The notes beneath the pieces were generated by a model that did no database searches, was not told the origin of the DNA, and was given only the letters and a program-made list of their open reading frames with translations. From positions 1-39,361 of the forward strand of contig CACMVA010000007.1 in assembly GCA_902617045.1 (NCBI GenBank): DNA of 39,361 bases. The letters are read 5' to 3'. Positions within the stretch are counted from its first letter, which is position 1. Every line of letters starts with the position of its first letter. Both the position numbers and the translations under genes were made by a program. This document shows, piece by piece, positions 15,702 to 27,156 of this stretch. Source of the stretch: an uncultured SAR86 cluster bacterium (lineage in GTDB: Bacteria > Pseudomonadota > Gammaproteobacteria > Magnimaribacterales > D2472).

Positions 15702-17153
15702 ATGTCATCAAATGTTGATCTGAATGTCAGACCTGGGTTTGATGGACTTATTTCTGAAATTGCAAATTACGTTTCAAACTATGAAATTAAATCTGATTTA
15801 GCATTAGATACTGCTAGAAATTGTCTTATAGATACTATTGGATGTGGTCTTTTAGCCTTACAATTTCCTGCTTGCACCAAAATGCTTGGGCCTATAGTAA
15901 AAGATACTAAAGTACCTTTTGGCGTACGTGTACCTGGCACAAATTATGAATTAGATCCGGTAAAAGGAGCATTTGATATTGGCTGTATTGTTAGATGGCT
16001 AGATTATAATGATACTTGGCTTGCTGCAGAATGGGGACATCCCTCAGATAACTTAGGTGCAATATTATCGGTATGTGATTTTGTTTCACAACAAAATGTT
16101 GCTAATGGAAAAGATCCATTAACTATGAGAACTGTTCTCGAATCAATGATTATGGCACATGAGGTACAAGGTGTTTTAGCGCTTGAAAACAGTTTTAATA
16201 AGGTAGGACTTGACCATGTCATTCTAGTAAAAGTTGCTTCAACGGCAGTAGCTACAAAATTACTGGGCGGTTCTATTGATCAAATTAAAGATGCAGTTAG
16301 CCAAGCCTGGGTGGATGGTCAAAGCCTAAGAACTTATAGGCATGCTCCTAATGCGGGCTCAAGAAAGAGTTGGGCAGCTGGGGACGCCACTAGTAGAGCT
16401 GTAAGACTAGCAATGATTACTATGTCAGGTGAGATGGGATACCCTGGTGTATTATCTGCACCTGTTTGGGGATTTGAAGACGTTTCATTCGATGGAGAAA
16501 AACTTTCTTTACCACAACCTTTTGAAACTTATGTTATGGAGAATATTCTATTTAAAATTAGCTTTCCAGCAGAATTCCATGCTCAAACTGCAGTAGAGGC
16601 CGCAGTAAAGTTACATGAAGAAATAAAAGATAAAATCGATGAAATAAAATCTGTTGAAATCACTACACATGAGTCTGCCATTAGAATCATTTCAAAAGTT
16701 GGGGAGCTAAATAATCCTGCTGATAGAGATCATTGTTTGCAATATATGGTTGCTATTGGATTATTGAAAGGCAATTTAGTCGCAAAGGATTACGAAGATG
16801 ATGCTGCAAAAGATCCAAGAATAGATGCACTTAGAGAAAAAATGGTTATCAACGAAGATAAAAGATACTCAAAAGAATATCTTGAAGCAGATAAGCGTTC
16901 AATTGCTAACAGAATTAAGATTCATTTTAATGATGGAACTTCAACAGAGGAGGTTGAGGTTGAATATCCCATTGGTCATAAAAGAAGAAGAGAAGAGGGA
17001 ATTCCAGTTTTAGAAAAGAAATTTAAAGATAATTTAGACATAACATTTAATGAGGAAGTATCTGATAAGATATTCACACTTTGCATGAACCAAGAAAAGC
17101 TTGAAGAAACCTCTGTTACTGATTTCCAGAAATTATTTTCAAAAATCCCATAA
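15702..17153 (+). CDS. prpD: 2-methylcitrate dehydratase
   Basis: 483 residues (E. coli PrpD 483) of the MmgE/PrpD family. Recognisable blocks are [45 protein letters not shown] (active-site region), [24 protein letters not shown], and [22 protein letters not shown]. It dehydrates 2-methylcitrate to 2-methylaconitate without a cofactor. Rehydration to 2-methylisocitrate would need aconitase; acnB is present at 30884-33466 and its family does this reaction. No acnD or prpF is adjacent. It is the last gene of this block; a 39-bp gap follows. Confidence 0.95.
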   Translation: MSSNVDLNVRPGFDGLISEIANYVSNYEIKSDLALDTARNCLIDTIGCGLLALQFPACTKMLGPIVKDTKVPFGVRVPGTNYELDPVKGAFDIGCIVRWLDYNDTWLAAEWGHPSDNLGAILSVCDFVSQQNVANGKDPLTMRTVLESMIMAHEVQGVLALENSFNKVGLDHVILVKVASTAVATKLLGGSIDQIKDAVSQAWVDGQSLRTYRHAPNAGSRKSWAAGDATSRAVRLAMITMSGEMGYPGVLSAPVWGFEDVSFDGEKLSLPQPFETYVMENILFKISFPAEFHAQTAVEAAVKLHEEIKDKIDEIKSVEITTHESAIRIISKVGELNNPADRDHCLQYMVAIGLLKGNLVAKDYEDDAAKDPRIDALREKMVINEDKRYSKEYLEADKRSIANRIKIHFNDGTSTEEVEVEYPIGHKRRREEGIPVLEKKFKDNLDITFNEEVSDKIFTLCMNQEKLEETSVTDFQKLFSKIP

Positions 17154-17156
17154 AAT

Positions 17157-17175
17157 AAAGCTTTTTTAGCTTTTT
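17157..17175 (+). terminator. weak possible terminator after prpD
   Basis: A 6-bp stem AAAGCT/AGCTTT with a TTTTT loop, followed by only two further T. It is AT-rich and would be weak; read-through into aroC is likely. Confidence 0.2.
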
Positions 17176-17179
17176 GGAC

Positions 17180-17185
17180 TATAAT
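17180..17185 (+). promoter_or_regulatory. putative -10 box of the aroC-purF block
   Basis: Perfect TATAAT ending 7 bp before the aroC ATG at 17193, the same spacing as at nadK, so the mRNA may start at the ATG. No clear -35 is found at 16-18 bp. No Shine-Dalgarno precedes the ATG. Confidence 0.4.
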
Positions 17186-17192
17186 TATCGCC

Positions 17193-18275
17193 ATGTCAGG
17201 TAATACGTTTGGAAAAATATTTAAAATTACGACTTTTGGTGAGAGTCATGGCACTGCTATGGGCTGTATTTTAGATGGTTGTCCGCCCCAAATTGAGCTA
17301 AAAAAAGAGGATATTCAGTATGAATTAGATAGAAGAAAGCCTGGTCAATCAGATGTAACTACACAAAGAAAAGAAGACGACGCTGTAGAGATTTTGTCTG
17401 GAGTTTTTGAAGGAAAAACCCTCGGCACACCGATAGGAATGATAATTTACAATAAAGATCAAAAATCTAAAGATTACTCGAATATAAAAGATGTTTTTAG
17501 ACCAAATCATGCAGACATCACTTATCAAGCAAAATATGGTCATAGAGATTACAGAGGTGGTGGAAGAGCTAGTGCTAGAGAAACTGCAAACTGGGTAGCT
17601 GCTGGAGCAATTGCTAAAAAGATTCTTAAAAAGGAGGGTGTCTCAGTAAATGGTTTTGTATCAGAAATAGGAAAAGTGAAGGCCGATTCAATTAATCATA
17701 AAAATATAAATAATAAATACTTTTTTAGTGATGAATCAAAATTGTCTGAACTAGATTCAATGTTCAAAGACTTAATTGAAGAGGGTAATTCTGTAGGTGC
17801 AAAGCTAGGAGTTATTGTTGAGAACTGTCCAGTTGGATTGGGAGATCCAGTTTTCGAGAAGTTAGATGCTAATTTAGCAAAAGCAATAATGACTATTAAC
17901 GCAGTAAAGTCAGTATCAATTGGCAATGCAGATGATCTATTGAGCCTTAAAGGTTCAGAAGCAAGGGATGAAATTACGACATCAGGCTTTACTTCAAATA
18001 ATTCAGGAGGAATATTAGGCGGTATATCTAACGGAGATGATATAAGCCTAAGTTTTATCATAAAGCCAACATCAAGTATTAAAACAAAAGGAAAAACTGT
18101 AAATAAAGAAGGTAATGAGGTTGATATAGAGGTTACTGGAAGACATGATCCATGTGTCGGCATCAGAGCTGTTCCAATTGCCGAGGCTATGGTTAGTTTG
18201 GTTTTAGTAGATCATTTATTAATCAATAAAGCTCAATGTGCTGATGTTGAACAGAATCTTCCATTTAGTGAGTAA
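17193..18275 (+). CDS. aroC: chorismate synthase
   Basis: 360 residues (E. coli 361). Signature blocks are [35 protein letters not shown], the FMN/substrate site [36 protein letters not shown], and [17 protein letters not shown]. It converts EPSP to chorismate with reduced FMN. Chorismate feeds tryptophan synthesis, and trpF, trpB and trpA lie further along the same block. It is the first gene after a possible leaderless promoter and is followed by leuC after 5 bp. Placing aroC ahead of leuC is not the usual pseudomonad order. Confidence 0.97.
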   Translation: MSGNTFGKIFKITTFGESHGTAMGCILDGCPPQIELKKEDIQYELDRRKPGQSDVTTQRKEDDAVEILSGVFEGKTLGTPIGMIIYNKDQKSKDYSNIKDVFRPNHADITYQAKYGHRDYRGGGRASARETANWVAAGAIAKKILKKEGVSVNGFVSEIGKVKADSINHKNINNKYFFSDESKLSELDSMFKDLIEEGNSVGAKLGVIVENCPVGLGDPVFEKLDANLAKAIMTINAVKSVSIGNADDLLSLKGSEARDEITTSGFTSNNSGGILGGISNGDDISLSFIIKPTSSIKTKGKTVNKEGNEVDIEVTGRHDPCVGIRAVPIAEAMVSLVLVDHLLINKAQCADVEQNLPFSE

Positions 18276-18280
18276 AAATA

Positions 18281-19684
18281 ATGAAGACTTTATACGACAA
18301 ACTCTGGGAAGAGCACCATGTCACCCAACTCGATTCGGGAGAGTCACTTTTATATATTGATAGACATTATTTGCATGAGGTCACATCTCCTCAGGCATTC
18401 GAGGGACTAATCAAAAAAAATTTAAAGCCTTGGAGGCTTAATGCCAATATTGCTACTCCTGATCATAATGTACCTACAACAAGAGGTAATAATTTTAATT
18501 CTGAATCAATAACTGATGAAATCTCTAAGATTCAAGTAGTTGAATTAGATAAAAATTGTAATAAATTTGGTATTAAACAATTTGATATAGAGTCAAATAA
18601 ACAGGGTATTGTTCATGTTATAGGACCTGAACTAGGTTTTACTATCCCTGGAATGACCATTGTTTGTGGAGATTCTCACACGTCTACACATGGAGCGCTT
18701 GGTTGTTTGGCTATGGGTATAGGAACTTCTGAAGTTGAGCATGTTCTTGCTACCCAGTGCCTAAAAGTTTCTAAATTAAAAAATATGAATGTTAGATTTG
18801 AAGGAGAGCCAGATGAGCATGTTTCCTCGAAAGATATTGTCTTATATTTGATTGGACAAATCGGTACTGCTGGTGGAACTGGTTACGCCATCGAATTTTC
18901 AGGATCTTACATAAGTAGCATATCTGTCGAAGGAAGAATGACTATTTGCAACATGGCTATTGAAGCAGGGGCTAAGGTTGGATTAATTGCCCCAGACAAT
19001 AAAACTATTGAGTATGTTAAAACTAAATCATTTCTTGACGATGATACTTTTAATCAAGCAAAAGAGTATTGGAAAACTCTAAAGTCAGATGATGATGCAA
19101 AATTTGATAAAGAAATAATCATAGATGTATCAAAAATCAAACCACAAGTCACATGGGGTACTTCACCTGAGATGGTATTGAATTATGATGAATCAATTCC
19201 AACAGTATTTGATACTAAAGATGAAAATAAAAAGAATGTTGAGTTGGCAAGAGACTATATGGGTATTGAAAATGAAACAAAATTATCTGATTTAACATTC
19301 GATAAAGTTTTCATAGGATCTTGTACTAATTCTAGAATTGAAGATTTAAGACAGGCTGCTGAAATAGTTAAGGGTAAAACTATTGCATCAAATATTTCAG
19401 AAGCTATTGTTGTGCCCGGGTCTGGTCTTGTTAAAGAACAAGCAGAAAATGAAGGATTAGATAAAGTTTTTACTGATGCAGGTTTTATTTGGAGAGATCC
19501 TGGATGTTCAATGTGTCTTGGAATGAATCCAGATCAACTCAAACCATATGAAAGATGTGCGTCAACCTCAAATAGAAACTTTGAAGGAAGACAAGGATAC
19601 CTAGGTAGGACTCATTTGATGAGTCCAATTATGGCAGCCTATACAGCAATTAATGGAACTATAGGAGACCCTTATGAAATCTAA
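18281..19684 (+). CDS. leuC: 3-isopropylmalate dehydratase, large subunit
   Basis: 467 residues (E. coli 466). The [4Fe-4S] ligands are Cys348 ([11 protein letters not shown]), Cys409 and Cys412 ([11 protein letters not shown]). Substrate blocks include [27 protein letters not shown] and [11 protein letters not shown]. Together with LeuD it isomerises 2- to 3-isopropylmalate in leucine synthesis. It overlaps leuD by 11 bp. Confidence 0.97.
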   Translation: MKTLYDKLWEEHHVTQLDSGESLLYIDRHYLHEVTSPQAFEGLIKKNLKPWRLNANIATPDHNVPTTRGNNFNSESITDEISKIQVVELDKNCNKFGIKQFDIESNKQGIVHVIGPELGFTIPGMTIVCGDSHTSTHGALGCLAMGIGTSEVEHVLATQCLKVSKLKNMNVRFEGEPDEHVSSKDIVLYLIGQIGTAGGTGYAIEFSGSYISSISVEGRMTICNMAIEAGAKVGLIAPDNKTIEYVKTKSFLDDDTFNQAKEYWKTLKSDDDAKFDKEIIIDVSKIKPQVTWGTSPEMVLNYDESIPTVFDTKDENKKNVELARDYMGIENETKLSDLTFDKVFIGSCTNSRIEDLRQAAEIVKGKTIASNISEAIVVPGSGLVKEQAENEGLDKVFTDAGFIWRDPGCSMCLGMNPDQLKPYERCASTSNRNFEGRQGYLGRTHLMSPIMAAYTAINGTIGDPYEI

Positions 19685-20315
19685 TAGTGAGGGATTAATT
19701 ATAGATGGAGTTGTTGCACATATAGATAGAGATAACATTGATACTGATCAAATCATCCCCACAGAATATTTAAAATCTATTAAAAAGTTTGGCTTTGAAG
19801 ATTATCTTTTTGATGGTTGGAGATATAAAGATGATGGAAAGCTTGGTGTCACAAAAGATGAAAGAGTGATTGATGAAAACTTTATACTTAATAAAAATCC
19901 TTTCAATGAATCTAAAATACTTTTAACTCGAGATAATTTTGGATGTGGATCATCAAGAGAACATGCGGTTTGGGCGCTGAGAGATTTTGGTATTAAAGCT
20001 GTAATAGCATCATCTTTTGGAGATATTTTTTATAATAATTCTTTTAAAAATGGTGTTCTGCCAATTATTTTAGAAAAAAAAGAGATAGATTTCTTATTTG
20101 ATCAAACTCAGCAAAAAGTTCTTGAACTTTCAATAAATTTACAAAAGAAAGAAATCAACTATGGTGAAAAATCTATTTCTTTTCATGTTGAAAAACATCT
20201 TATTGATAGAATTATCTATGGACTAGATGATGTTGATATAACTCTGAAGGAAAAAGATAAAATCTTTGATTTTGAAAAGACTAGAATTAAAGAAAGGCCT
20301 TGGATATTCAAATGA
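19674..20315 (+). CDS. leuD: 3-isopropylmalate dehydratase, small subunit
   Basis: 213 residues (E. coli 201). It has the swivel-domain signature: [19 protein letters not shown], then [47 protein letters not shown]. It partners LeuC. The start overlaps leuC and the stop overlaps leuB in an ATGA. Confidence 0.96.
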   Translation: MKSNSEGLIIDGVVAHIDRDNIDTDQIIPTEYLKSIKKFGFEDYLFDGWRYKDDGKLGVTKDERVIDENFILNKNPFNESKILLTRDNFGCGSSREHAVWALRDFGIKAVIASSFGDIFYNNSFKNGVLPIILEKKEIDFLFDQTQQKVLELSINLQKKEINYGEKSISFHVEKHLIDRIIYGLDDVDITLKEKDKIFDFEKTRIKERPWIFK

Positions 20316-21388
20316 TTAAGAAAATATTAGTATTGCCTGGAGACGGAATTGGACAAGAGGTAACTGCTTCCGCGATGCAAATCCTTGACTTTATTATTAA
20401 AAAATTTTCCTTGAATTTTTCTATTGATACACTTGATGTTGGTGGAACTGCCTACGAGAAATTTGGTTCACCAATTCCAGAAAATGTTTTAAAAACTGCC
20501 AAAAAAGCAGATGCTGTTCTATTTGGAGCTGTAGGAGCTCCGCAGTGGGATGGTCTTAGTTGGGAAGACAGACCTGAAAATGCATTGTTGACATTAAGAA
20601 AGGAGTTAAACTTGTTTGCAAATTTAAGACCTGCCTTTTTATTTAATGAACTATCAAATGCTTCCCCATTAAAGGAAAAAATTATTGAAGGTTTAGATAT
20701 ATTGATAGTTCGAGAGCTTACCGGTGGCATATATTTTGGTGAGCCCAGAGGAGTTGTTAATGATAAGTCTCCTAATTATGCGTTTAATACTATGATTTAT
20801 AATGAAGATGAGATTAGAAGAATTGCAAAAATTGCTTTTGAATCAGCACAAAAAAGAAAAGGTAGATTATGTTCTGTAGAAAAAGCAAATGTTTTAGAAG
20901 TTTCAAAATTTTGGAGATCAATTGTTTCAGAAATGTCTAAGGACTATCCTGATGTTGAGCTTTCACATCAACTTGCAGATAATGCAGCAATGCAGTTAGT
21001 ACTTAATCCTAATCAATTTGATGTAATTGTTGCTAGTAACTTGTTTGGAGATATTTTGTCTGACATTGCTGCAACATTGACTGGATCAATAGGAATGCTT
21101 CCTTCAGCATCGCTTGATAGTTCATTTAAAGGCATGTATGAGCCTTGTCATGGAAGTGCACCTGATATTGCTAATCAAGATCTTGCAAATCCATTAGCAA
21201 TGATTGGCTCATTATCAATGGCTTTAAGATATTCATTGGATGAAGAAACTGTTGCAAATAAAATTGATAGAGCAATCAAAAAGTTCATACAACAAGGTTT
21301 CCGAACAAAAGACATAGCCACTGATGAAAATTATTTAAAAACATCTGAGGTTGCTGAAAAAATTATAGAGATTCTTGAAAATGAATAG
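20312..21388 (+). CDS. leuB: 3-isopropylmalate dehydrogenase
   Basis: 358 residues from the ATG at 20312, which overlaps the leuD TGA as ATGA; an in-frame ATG four codons earlier (20300) is also possible. Motifs are [88 protein letters not shown], and [12 protein letters not shown]. It oxidatively decarboxylates 3-isopropylmalate with NAD+. Confidence 0.96.
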   Translation: MIKKILVLPGDGIGQEVTASAMQILDFIIKKFSLNFSIDTLDVGGTAYEKFGSPIPENVLKTAKKADAVLFGAVGAPQWDGLSWEDRPENALLTLRKELNLFANLRPAFLFNELSNASPLKEKIIEGLDILIVRELTGGIYFGEPRGVVNDKSPNYAFNTMIYNEDEIRRIAKIAFESAQKRKGRLCSVEKANVLEVSKFWRSIVSEMSKDYPDVELSHQLADNAAMQLVLNPNQFDVIVASNLFGDILSDIAATLTGSIGMLPSASLDSSFKGMYEPCHGSAPDIANQDLANPLAMIGSLSMALRYSLDEETVANKIDRAIKKFIQQGFRTKDIATDENYLKTSEVAEKIIEILENE

Positions 21389-22397
21389 TTTAATAAATTT
21401 AGCATTAATTGGGGCGTCAGGCGTCGTTGGTAAAAAAATTATTTCTTTACTGGAAAATAAAAATATTGAAATAAATAATTTATATCCACTTGGATCTACT
21501 TCCGTAGGCGATGAAATAGTATTTAATAACAATGAATATAAAATTGATGATTTATCTAATTTTGATTATTCAAAGGTAAATTTGGCTATCTTTTCTGCTG
21601 GGTCAAAGGTTGCAGAAGAACATGCAAAAGATTTTGTTAATGCAGGAGTTTATGTGATAGATTTATCTTCTAAATTTAGATATGAAAAGGATATACCACT
21701 TATAATTCCTGAGATAAATGGAAATGAGATTAATCTTTTAGAAGCACCATCCTTAATATCTAATCCTAATTGCTCTACATCTCAACTTTTAATGGCAATT
21801 AATCCTATTCATAAAAAATATGAAATAGATATTTTAAATATTGCTACATATCAAGCAGTATCCGGAACTGGAAAACAAGCAGTTCAAGAATTAAAAAATC
21901 AGATTAAAGATGAGTCTGCTAATAAAGAAATCTATCCAAAAAAGATAGCATATAATGTAATCCCTCAATGTGATATCTTTTTAGAAAATGATTTTACTAA
22001 AGAAGAAATGAAACTTGTCTGGGAAACAAAAAAAATACTTGATAAAAACATTGAAGTTCAAGCGACATGTGTGAGAGTTCCGGTTATTAATGGTCACTCT
22101 GAGGCAGTCTTTTTAAGAACAAAGAAAGAAACTTCTCGTGAGCAAATAATTGACTTATTAAATAATTCTAGCGGAATAAAGGTAATAGATAATCCTGAGT
22201 CCCAAGAGTATCCAACCCCTCTTGAGAATGCAAATGATACTGAAGAAGTATTTGTCGGGAGGATTAGATCACAAACGATAAATAATGAAAACTGGATTTC
22301 AATGTGGATAGTTGCTGACAATGTGTATGGAAAAGGGGCTGCATTAAATACTGTTCAAATTCTTGAAACTTTATTAGAGAATAATAAATTATGTTGA
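21381..22397 (+). CDS. asd: aspartate-semialdehyde dehydrogenase
   Basis: 338 residues from the ATG at 21381, overlapping the leuB stop by 8 bp. It has the NADP-binding [15 protein letters not shown], the catalytic Cys131 in SNPNCSTSQ, the substrate block [28 protein letters not shown] with the active-site His, and the C-terminal [15 protein letters not shown]. It reduces aspartyl phosphate toward lysine, threonine and methionine. The leuB-asd-fimV-truA order is conserved in many gammaproteobacteria. Confidence 0.96.
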   Translation: MNSLINLALIGASGVVGKKIISLLENKNIEINNLYPLGSTSVGDEIVFNNNEYKIDDLSNFDYSKVNLAIFSAGSKVAEEHAKDFVNAGVYVIDLSSKFRYEKDIPLIIPEINGNEINLLEAPSLISNPNCSTSQLLMAINPIHKKYEIDILNIATYQAVSGTGKQAVQELKNQIKDESANKEIYPKKIAYNVIPQCDIFLENDFTKEEMKLVWETKKILDKNIEVQATCVRVPVINGHSEAVFLRTKKETSREQIIDLLNNSSGIKVIDNPESQEYPTPLENANDTEEVFVGRIRSQTINNENWISMWIVADNVYGKGAALNTVQILETLLENNKLC

Positions 22398-23773
22398 GAT
22401 ATTTATTTTTATTATCCCTTGCATTCTCCTTGAATGCTTTTTCAGATGTATTTCTTTCCTCTCCTAAAATAAAACTGAACGCTCAAAATCAAAGAGTAAT
22501 AGAGTTTAGAATTGAGAATGAAAGAATTAATGATGGAGACATTACTTTAAATGAATATAAAACCAATAATCCTATCGATGAGTCATTCATTGAATATACG
22601 CTTATAAATGACTTTGGAAATTATCATACATTTACTATCGTATTAGATGATGAATATTTAGAAGACTATTTCAGCTTTAAAATCCTAATAAAAGAAAACT
22701 TTGCAAAAGATATTTTTATATATTTGCCTTCAAAAGTTAGAAGCACTTTTAACAATCCAGAACCATATAAACCTGAAAGAGTTTCATCTGAAACAACATT
22801 TTCGTTATCTAAAAGTCAAAATGCGACTTCAAAAAAACTTGAACAAGTCGAGTCTGAGATTCTTATAGAAGATAAAGAAGAAAATATAGTTTTAAATACG
22901 ACAGAACAAATTGAACCTGAAATTCAACAAAATGACATTTTTAAAAGTTCAGAAATTACAACAGTTTGGAGCATGGCTGAAAAAATAAAAGGTCAGAATG
23001 AAAATATATCTATATATCAGGTAATGTGGTCAATTTATCTTGGAAATAGGAAGGCTTTTTTAAATGATAATATTAATTTAATTAGAGCAGATCTTGATAT
23101 ATCAATTCCATCACTTAATGATATGGAAAATATCTCTCTTCAAATAGCGAAAGAATCAATTCTGGACATGAATGAATCATATGCAAGCAGACTACAGTCT
23201 GCCACAAAATCTCTTTTAGTTCTGACAGCTCCAAATGTAATTGAAAATATTAATGATGGTAAAGAAATTGAATTAAAAACAGAAGCTCAAAATCAAATAG
23301 ATTTTGAGAACAAAACAGATCCTGAGATTCTTATTGATCAGAATACTAAACAAATTAGACTAGAAGTTGAAAATGAAATTCTTGATGAACTTACTGAATT
23401 AAAACAAACTATCACAGAAGTAGACAATAAATTTCAGACCTTTGATTTAATTTTTATATCTCTAATATCTTTAGCCTCTGGAGTTCTACTTGCTTTAATT
23501 TTTATTCAAATTAGAAATATGAGGACTTCAAAAGAAATTCAATATGATTTTGAAGAAGCGTCAGATGATAAATTCACCTTAACTACTCTTCCATCTGATC
23601 TTAGTATTAAAAATGATATCGATCAGCAGCAATTTGACCTTGCAGTTACATATTATGAAATGAGTGATAAAGAAAATGCAGAAGCACTCTTAAAAAATTT
23701 AATTCAAACAACTAAAGATAGCGAAATAAGAAAAGCCTCTAAAGATCTTCTTGAAAAAGTGAAACAGCTGTGA
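22391..23773 (+). CDS. FimV-like inner-membrane hub protein
   Basis: 460 residues, about half the length of Pseudomonas FimV. An N-terminal signal peptide is present (residues 1-18). A FimV core / LysM-adjacent domain occupies about 190-242 (TTVWSMAEKIKGQNENISIYQVMWSIY...NLIRADLDISIPS). A transmembrane helix lies at about 351-374, followed by a cytoplasmic tail and the FimV C-terminal TPR-like domain (about 412-460, FDLAVTYYEMSDKENAEALLKNL). The long repetitive acidic cytoplasmic region of typical FimV is almost absent. FimV acts in type IV pilus and polarity functions. The location between asd and truA is the classical fimV position and confirms the call. Whether this lineage has pili is not visible here. 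Confidence 0.88.
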   Translation: MLRYLFLLSLAFSLNAFSDVFLSSPKIKLNAQNQRVIEFRIENERINDGDITLNEYKTNNPIDESFIEYTLINDFGNYHTFTIVLDDEYLEDYFSFKILIKENFAKDIFIYLPSKVRSTFNNPEPYKPERVSSETTFSLSKSQNATSKKLEQVESEILIEDKEENIVLNTTEQIEPEIQQNDIFKSSEITTVWSMAEKIKGQNENISIYQVMWSIYLGNRKAFLNDNINLIRADLDISIPSLNDMENISLQIAKESILDMNESYASRLQSATKSLLVLTAPNVIENINDGKEIELKTEAQNQIDFENKTDPEILIDQNTKQIRLEVENEILDELTELKQTITEVDNKFQTFDLIFISLISLASGVLLALIFIQIRNMRTSKEIQYDFEEASDDKFTLTTLPSDLSIKNDIDQQQFDLAVTYYEMSDKENAEALLKNLIQTTKDSEIRKASKDLLEKVKQL

Positions 23774-24558
23774 GGTTAGCATTTACCTTGGAGTATGATG
23801 GAACATCATTTTCAGGATTTCAAAGTCAAAAAAATGTTCCAACAGTCCAAGATAGTGTTGAGGAAGCACTTAAGAAGATTACAAATCAAAATTGTAGGAT
23901 TAATTATTCAGGTAGAACTGATGCTGGTGTTCATGCTTTATCTCAAGTATGTGACTTTGAAACAACAGTCAAAAGAACTGACAAAGAATGGATAAATGGC
24001 ATGAATTCAAATCTTCCTTCAACAATCTCAGTCAAGGATATTTTTATAGTTCCAGACACTTTTAATTCAAGATTCTCTGCAATTGAAAGGAAATATTCAT
24101 ATGTTATCTACAACTCTAAAAATAAACCTTTATTTTTAGAGAGAAATACCTACTGGGTAAAAAATTCACTCGATATAGACCAAATGAAAGAACAACTTCA
24201 ATCATTCAAGGGAGAGAAAGATTTTAGTTCATTTAGAAGTTCAAACTGTAATTCAAAAAATCCTATTAAAACTGTAAAAGATATTAATTTAACAACATTT
24301 AATGATTTTATAATAATCACAATTATTGCAAATGCATTTTTACAAAATATGGTAAGAATTATGGTTGGAACATTAATTGATATTGCAAAAAATGAAAACA
24401 ATATGAGTATTCAAGATATTTTAGATAAGAAAGATAGAAAAATTGCAGGTAAAACTGCGCCCGCATGTGGACTTTTTTTTCTTGGTCCAAAATATCCAGA
24501 TGAACTGCAATTAAATACGTGTGAAGAAAATATTTTTGATAGGTATAAAATCTTATGA
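23770..24558 (+). CDS. truA: tRNA pseudouridine(38-40) synthase TruA
   Basis: 262 residues from a GTG that overlaps the fimV stop (GTGA). The catalytic Asp51 lies in SGRTDAGVHALSQV. FTLEYDGTSFSGFQ, IERKYSYVIYN and NMVRIMVGTLIDIAK are further family blocks. It makes pseudouridine in the tRNA anticodon stem-loop. Confidence 0.96.
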   Translation: MRLAFTLEYDGTSFSGFQSQKNVPTVQDSVEEALKKITNQNCRINYSGRTDAGVHALSQVCDFETTVKRTDKEWINGMNSNLPSTISVKDIFIVPDTFNSRFSAIERKYSYVIYNSKNKPLFLERNTYWVKNSLDIDQMKEQLQSFKGEKDFSSFRSSNCNSKNPIKTVKDINLTTFNDFIIITIIANAFLQNMVRIMVGTLIDIAKNENNMSIQDILDKKDRKIAGKTAPACGLFFLGPKYPDELQLNTCEENIFDRYKIL

Positions 24559-25172
24559 AGCCATTAATTAAGATATGCGGAATAAATGACTTTAATGTTC
24601 TTCAGCAATTAGTTTCCATAGATAATATTAATTATCTTGGATTTATTTTTTACGAAAAAAGTGTAAGAAATGTTTCTCCAGAATTTCTTGAACAAGTGAA
24701 AGAATTTGAATTTAAAGACAAGAGACCAGTTTGTGTGTATGTTAATTCTGATCAAGATTTTATCAAAAAAACTTCTTCATACTTTAAAGATCCTATCCTT
24801 CAATTTCACGGAGATGAAACAAGTGACTTCTGTAATTCTTTCGATAATGAATTTTGGAAAGTATTGAGAATCAATAATCAAATTAATGTCGATGAGATTA
24901 TTAGATATGAAAAGGCATCTGGAATTTTGTTTGAAAACTATAAAAAAGATCAACCTGGAGGAACTGGAGAATCTTTTGATTGGAGCTTAATAAATAGTGT
25001 AAAAGATTTAGATATGAAAATTATTCTCTCTGGTGGAATTAATTGTGAAAATGTTGATAATGCTATAGATATTAATCCATGGTGTCTTGATATAAATTCA
25101 GGAGTTGAATCTTCACCTGGCGTTAAAAACATAAACCTAATTAAACAATTATTAGATAAAATTAACATATGA
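24555..25172 (+). CDS. trpF: phosphoribosylanthranilate isomerase
   Basis: 205 residues with the TIM-barrel signature: IKICGI at residues 4-9 (catalytic Cys), [50 protein letters not shown], and [15 protein letters not shown]. It isomerises PRA to CdRP in tryptophan synthesis. It overlaps truA and trpB by 4 bp each (ATGA). Confidence 0.95.
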   Translation: MKPLIKICGINDFNVLQQLVSIDNINYLGFIFYEKSVRNVSPEFLEQVKEFEFKDKRPVCVYVNSDQDFIKKTSSYFKDPILQFHGDETSDFCNSFDNEFWKVLRINNQINVDEIIRYEKASGILFENYKKDQPGGTGESFDWSLINSVKDLDMKIILSGGINCENVDNAIDINPWCLDINSGVESSPGVKNINLIKQLLDKINI

Positions 25173-26374
25173 AATTAGACAAGAATAATTTGCCAGATAA
25201 AAATGGTTTTTTTGGAGAATATGGAGGTAAGTTTGTTCCAGAGACACTAATGTATGCTTTAGAAGAGCTTGAAACAACTTACGAAAAGTTAAAAAATAAT
25301 AACGAATTTAAAGAACAGTTCTATAAAGATCTTTCAGAATTTGTTGGACGACCTTCGCCATTATATTTTGCTGAAAGATTAACAAAACATTATGGTACAG
25401 GCTCAATATGGTTGAAGAGAGAAGATCTTAACCATACCGGTGCACATAAAATAAATAATACCATTGGTCAAATCTTGCTTGCAAAATACATGGGTAAGAA
25501 AAGAATTATTGCCGAAACAGGTGCAGGGCAACATGGTGTTGCTACTGCAACTGTTGCTGCAAGGCTTGGTCTTGAATGTCATATTTATATGGGTTCAGAA
25601 GATGTTCAAAGACAATCATTAAATGTGTATAGAATTAAACTGCTTGGAGCACAAGTTCATTCTGTTGATTCTGGATCAGCCACATTAAAAGATGCATTGA
25701 ATGAAGCCTTAAGGGATTGGGTAACAAATGTTGATGACACATACTATATTATTGGAAGTGTCACTGGGCCTCATCCTTATCCTATGATTGTTAGAGATTT
25801 TAATTCTGTTGTTGGTGAGGAATTGATTTCACAGTCAAAAGAGTTATTTAATTCAATGCCTGATGCAATTGTTGCATGTGTTGGTGGTGGATCAAATGCA
25901 ATGGGAGCTTTTTATCCTTTTATAAAATTTAATGAAACTAGACTTATAGGTGTTGAAGCTGGCGGGGAAGGTGTAGAAACAGGAGAACATGCAGCACCAT
26001 TAAATGATGGTACTCCAGGGGTACTCCATGGATCATTAAGTTACCTTATGCAAGATGACAGCGGTCAAGTAAAAGGCACAAAATCAGTTTCTGCTGGACT
26101 TGATTATCCTGGAGTTGGACCTGAACATTCTTGGCTGAAAGACTCTGGAAGGGCTGAATATGTTGCTGTGAGTGACGATGCTGCACTAAAAGCATTCCAT
26201 GAAGTTTCTGAGCTGGAGGGAATAATACCTGCGCTTGAAACAGCTCATGCTTTTGCATATCTAGATACTTTAATGAAAGAGTTTGATAAGAATTCCAATA
26301 TAATTGTGAATGTATCTGGACGAGGTGATAAAGATATTAACACTGTTGCAAATATTGATGGAATAAAGATTTGA
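25169..26374 (+). CDS. trpB: tryptophan synthase beta chain
   Basis: 401 residues. PLP binds at Lys94 ([10 protein letters not shown]). Further conserved elements are [11 protein letters not shown] with the catalytic Glu region, [15 protein letters not shown] (phosphate-binding loop), [16 protein letters not shown], and [10 protein letters not shown]. It condenses indole with serine. Overlaps with trpF and trpA imply coupled translation for 1:1 subunits. Confidence 0.97.
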   Translation: MKLDKNNLPDKNGFFGEYGGKFVPETLMYALEELETTYEKLKNNNEFKEQFYKDLSEFVGRPSPLYFAERLTKHYGTGSIWLKREDLNHTGAHKINNTIGQILLAKYMGKKRIIAETGAGQHGVATATVAARLGLECHIYMGSEDVQRQSLNVYRIKLLGAQVHSVDSGSATLKDALNEALRDWVTNVDDTYYIIGSVTGPHPYPMIVRDFNSVVGEELISQSKELFNSMPDAIVACVGGGSNAMGAFYPFIKFNETRLIGVEAGGEGVETGEHAAPLNDGTPGVLHGSLSYLMQDDSGQVKGTKSVSAGLDYPGVGPEHSWLKDSGRAEYVAVSDDAALKAFHEVSELEGIIPALETAHAFAYLDTLMKEFDKNSNIIVNVSGRGDKDINTVANIDGIKI

Positions 26375-27156
26375 ACAGACTTACTAATACTTTAGAAGAT
26401 TTAAAAAATAAAAGTAAAAAGGCTCTTGTTGCATATCTTGTTGCTGGTGACCCAGATATAGAGACAACCCTCGAATTAATGACAGTTCTTGTTGAATCTG
26501 GAGTGGATATAATTGAGATTGGGGTTCCTTTTACAGATCCAATTGCAGAAGGACCAATAATACAGAAGGCCCACGATCGTGCTCTCAAAAATAATGTTTC
26601 TTTAAAATCTATTTTTGAAATGGTTGATAAATTTAGAAAGAATGATAATGACACACCTCTTGTTCTCATGGGGTATCTCAATACATTTATTTTTAATAAG
26701 GCTTTAATTGAAGATAATAAAAATGACGTTATTGATTCAGTTTTAGTCGTTGATATACCGGGCGAACTAAAACTCAAAGATTATGGAGTCTATAATCCTA
26801 ATATAAATACTATTTCACTTATTTCTCCAACTACGAAAAAGGATAGAATTGAATCAATTGCAAAAAATAGTTCAGGATTTGTATATTATGTCACCTTGAG
26901 AGGAGTTACTGGAGCGTCGAATTTAGACGTAAATGAAATTAGCAGCAACATTGAAGAAATAAAGAAACATGCTAGTGTTCCTACACTTGCCGGATTTGGA
27001 ATCAAATCTGCTGAAGATGCAAAACTTTTATCACAGTGTTCAGATGGAGTCATAATTGGTTCATCAATTGTTCAAATGATTGAAGACAGTTCTCAATCAA
27101 AAGAATTTGATAAAATAAGAACTTACATTACTGATATTAAGAAGGCAATATCATGA
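26371..27156 (+). CDS. trpA: tryptophan synthase alpha chain
   Basis: 261 residues starting at TTG 26371; the next Met is residue 37, so the TTG is required. It is a TIM barrel with Glu49 (IIEIGVPF) and the following [10 protein letters not shown]. The second catalytic acid, Asp60 in E. coli TrpA, is Glu60 here. Other motifs are [37 protein letters not shown], and [15 protein letters not shown]. It cleaves indole-3-glycerol phosphate. It overlaps trpB and the next gene by 4 bp each. Confidence 0.95.
   Translation: MNRLTNTLEDLKNKSKKALVAYLVAGDPDIETTLELMTVLVESGVDIIEIGVPFTDPIAEGPIIQKAHDRALKNNVSLKSIFEMVDKFRKNDNDTPLVLMGYLNTFIFNKALIEDNKNDVIDSVLVVDIPGELKLKDYGVYNPNINTISLISPTTKKDRIESIAKNSSGFVYYVTLRGVTGASNLDVNEISSNIEEIKKHASVPTLAGFGIKSAEDAKLLSQCSDGVIIGSSIVQMIEDSSQSKEFDKIRTYITDIKKAIS

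Noticed and set aside
17696-18163. 155-codon minus-strand frame inside aroC
   Set aside because: It is antisense to conserved chorismate synthase motifs and has no family features.
26337-26777. 146-codon minus-strand frame over the trpB/trpA junction
   Set aside because: It is a shadow of trpA, with no ribosome site or homology seen.
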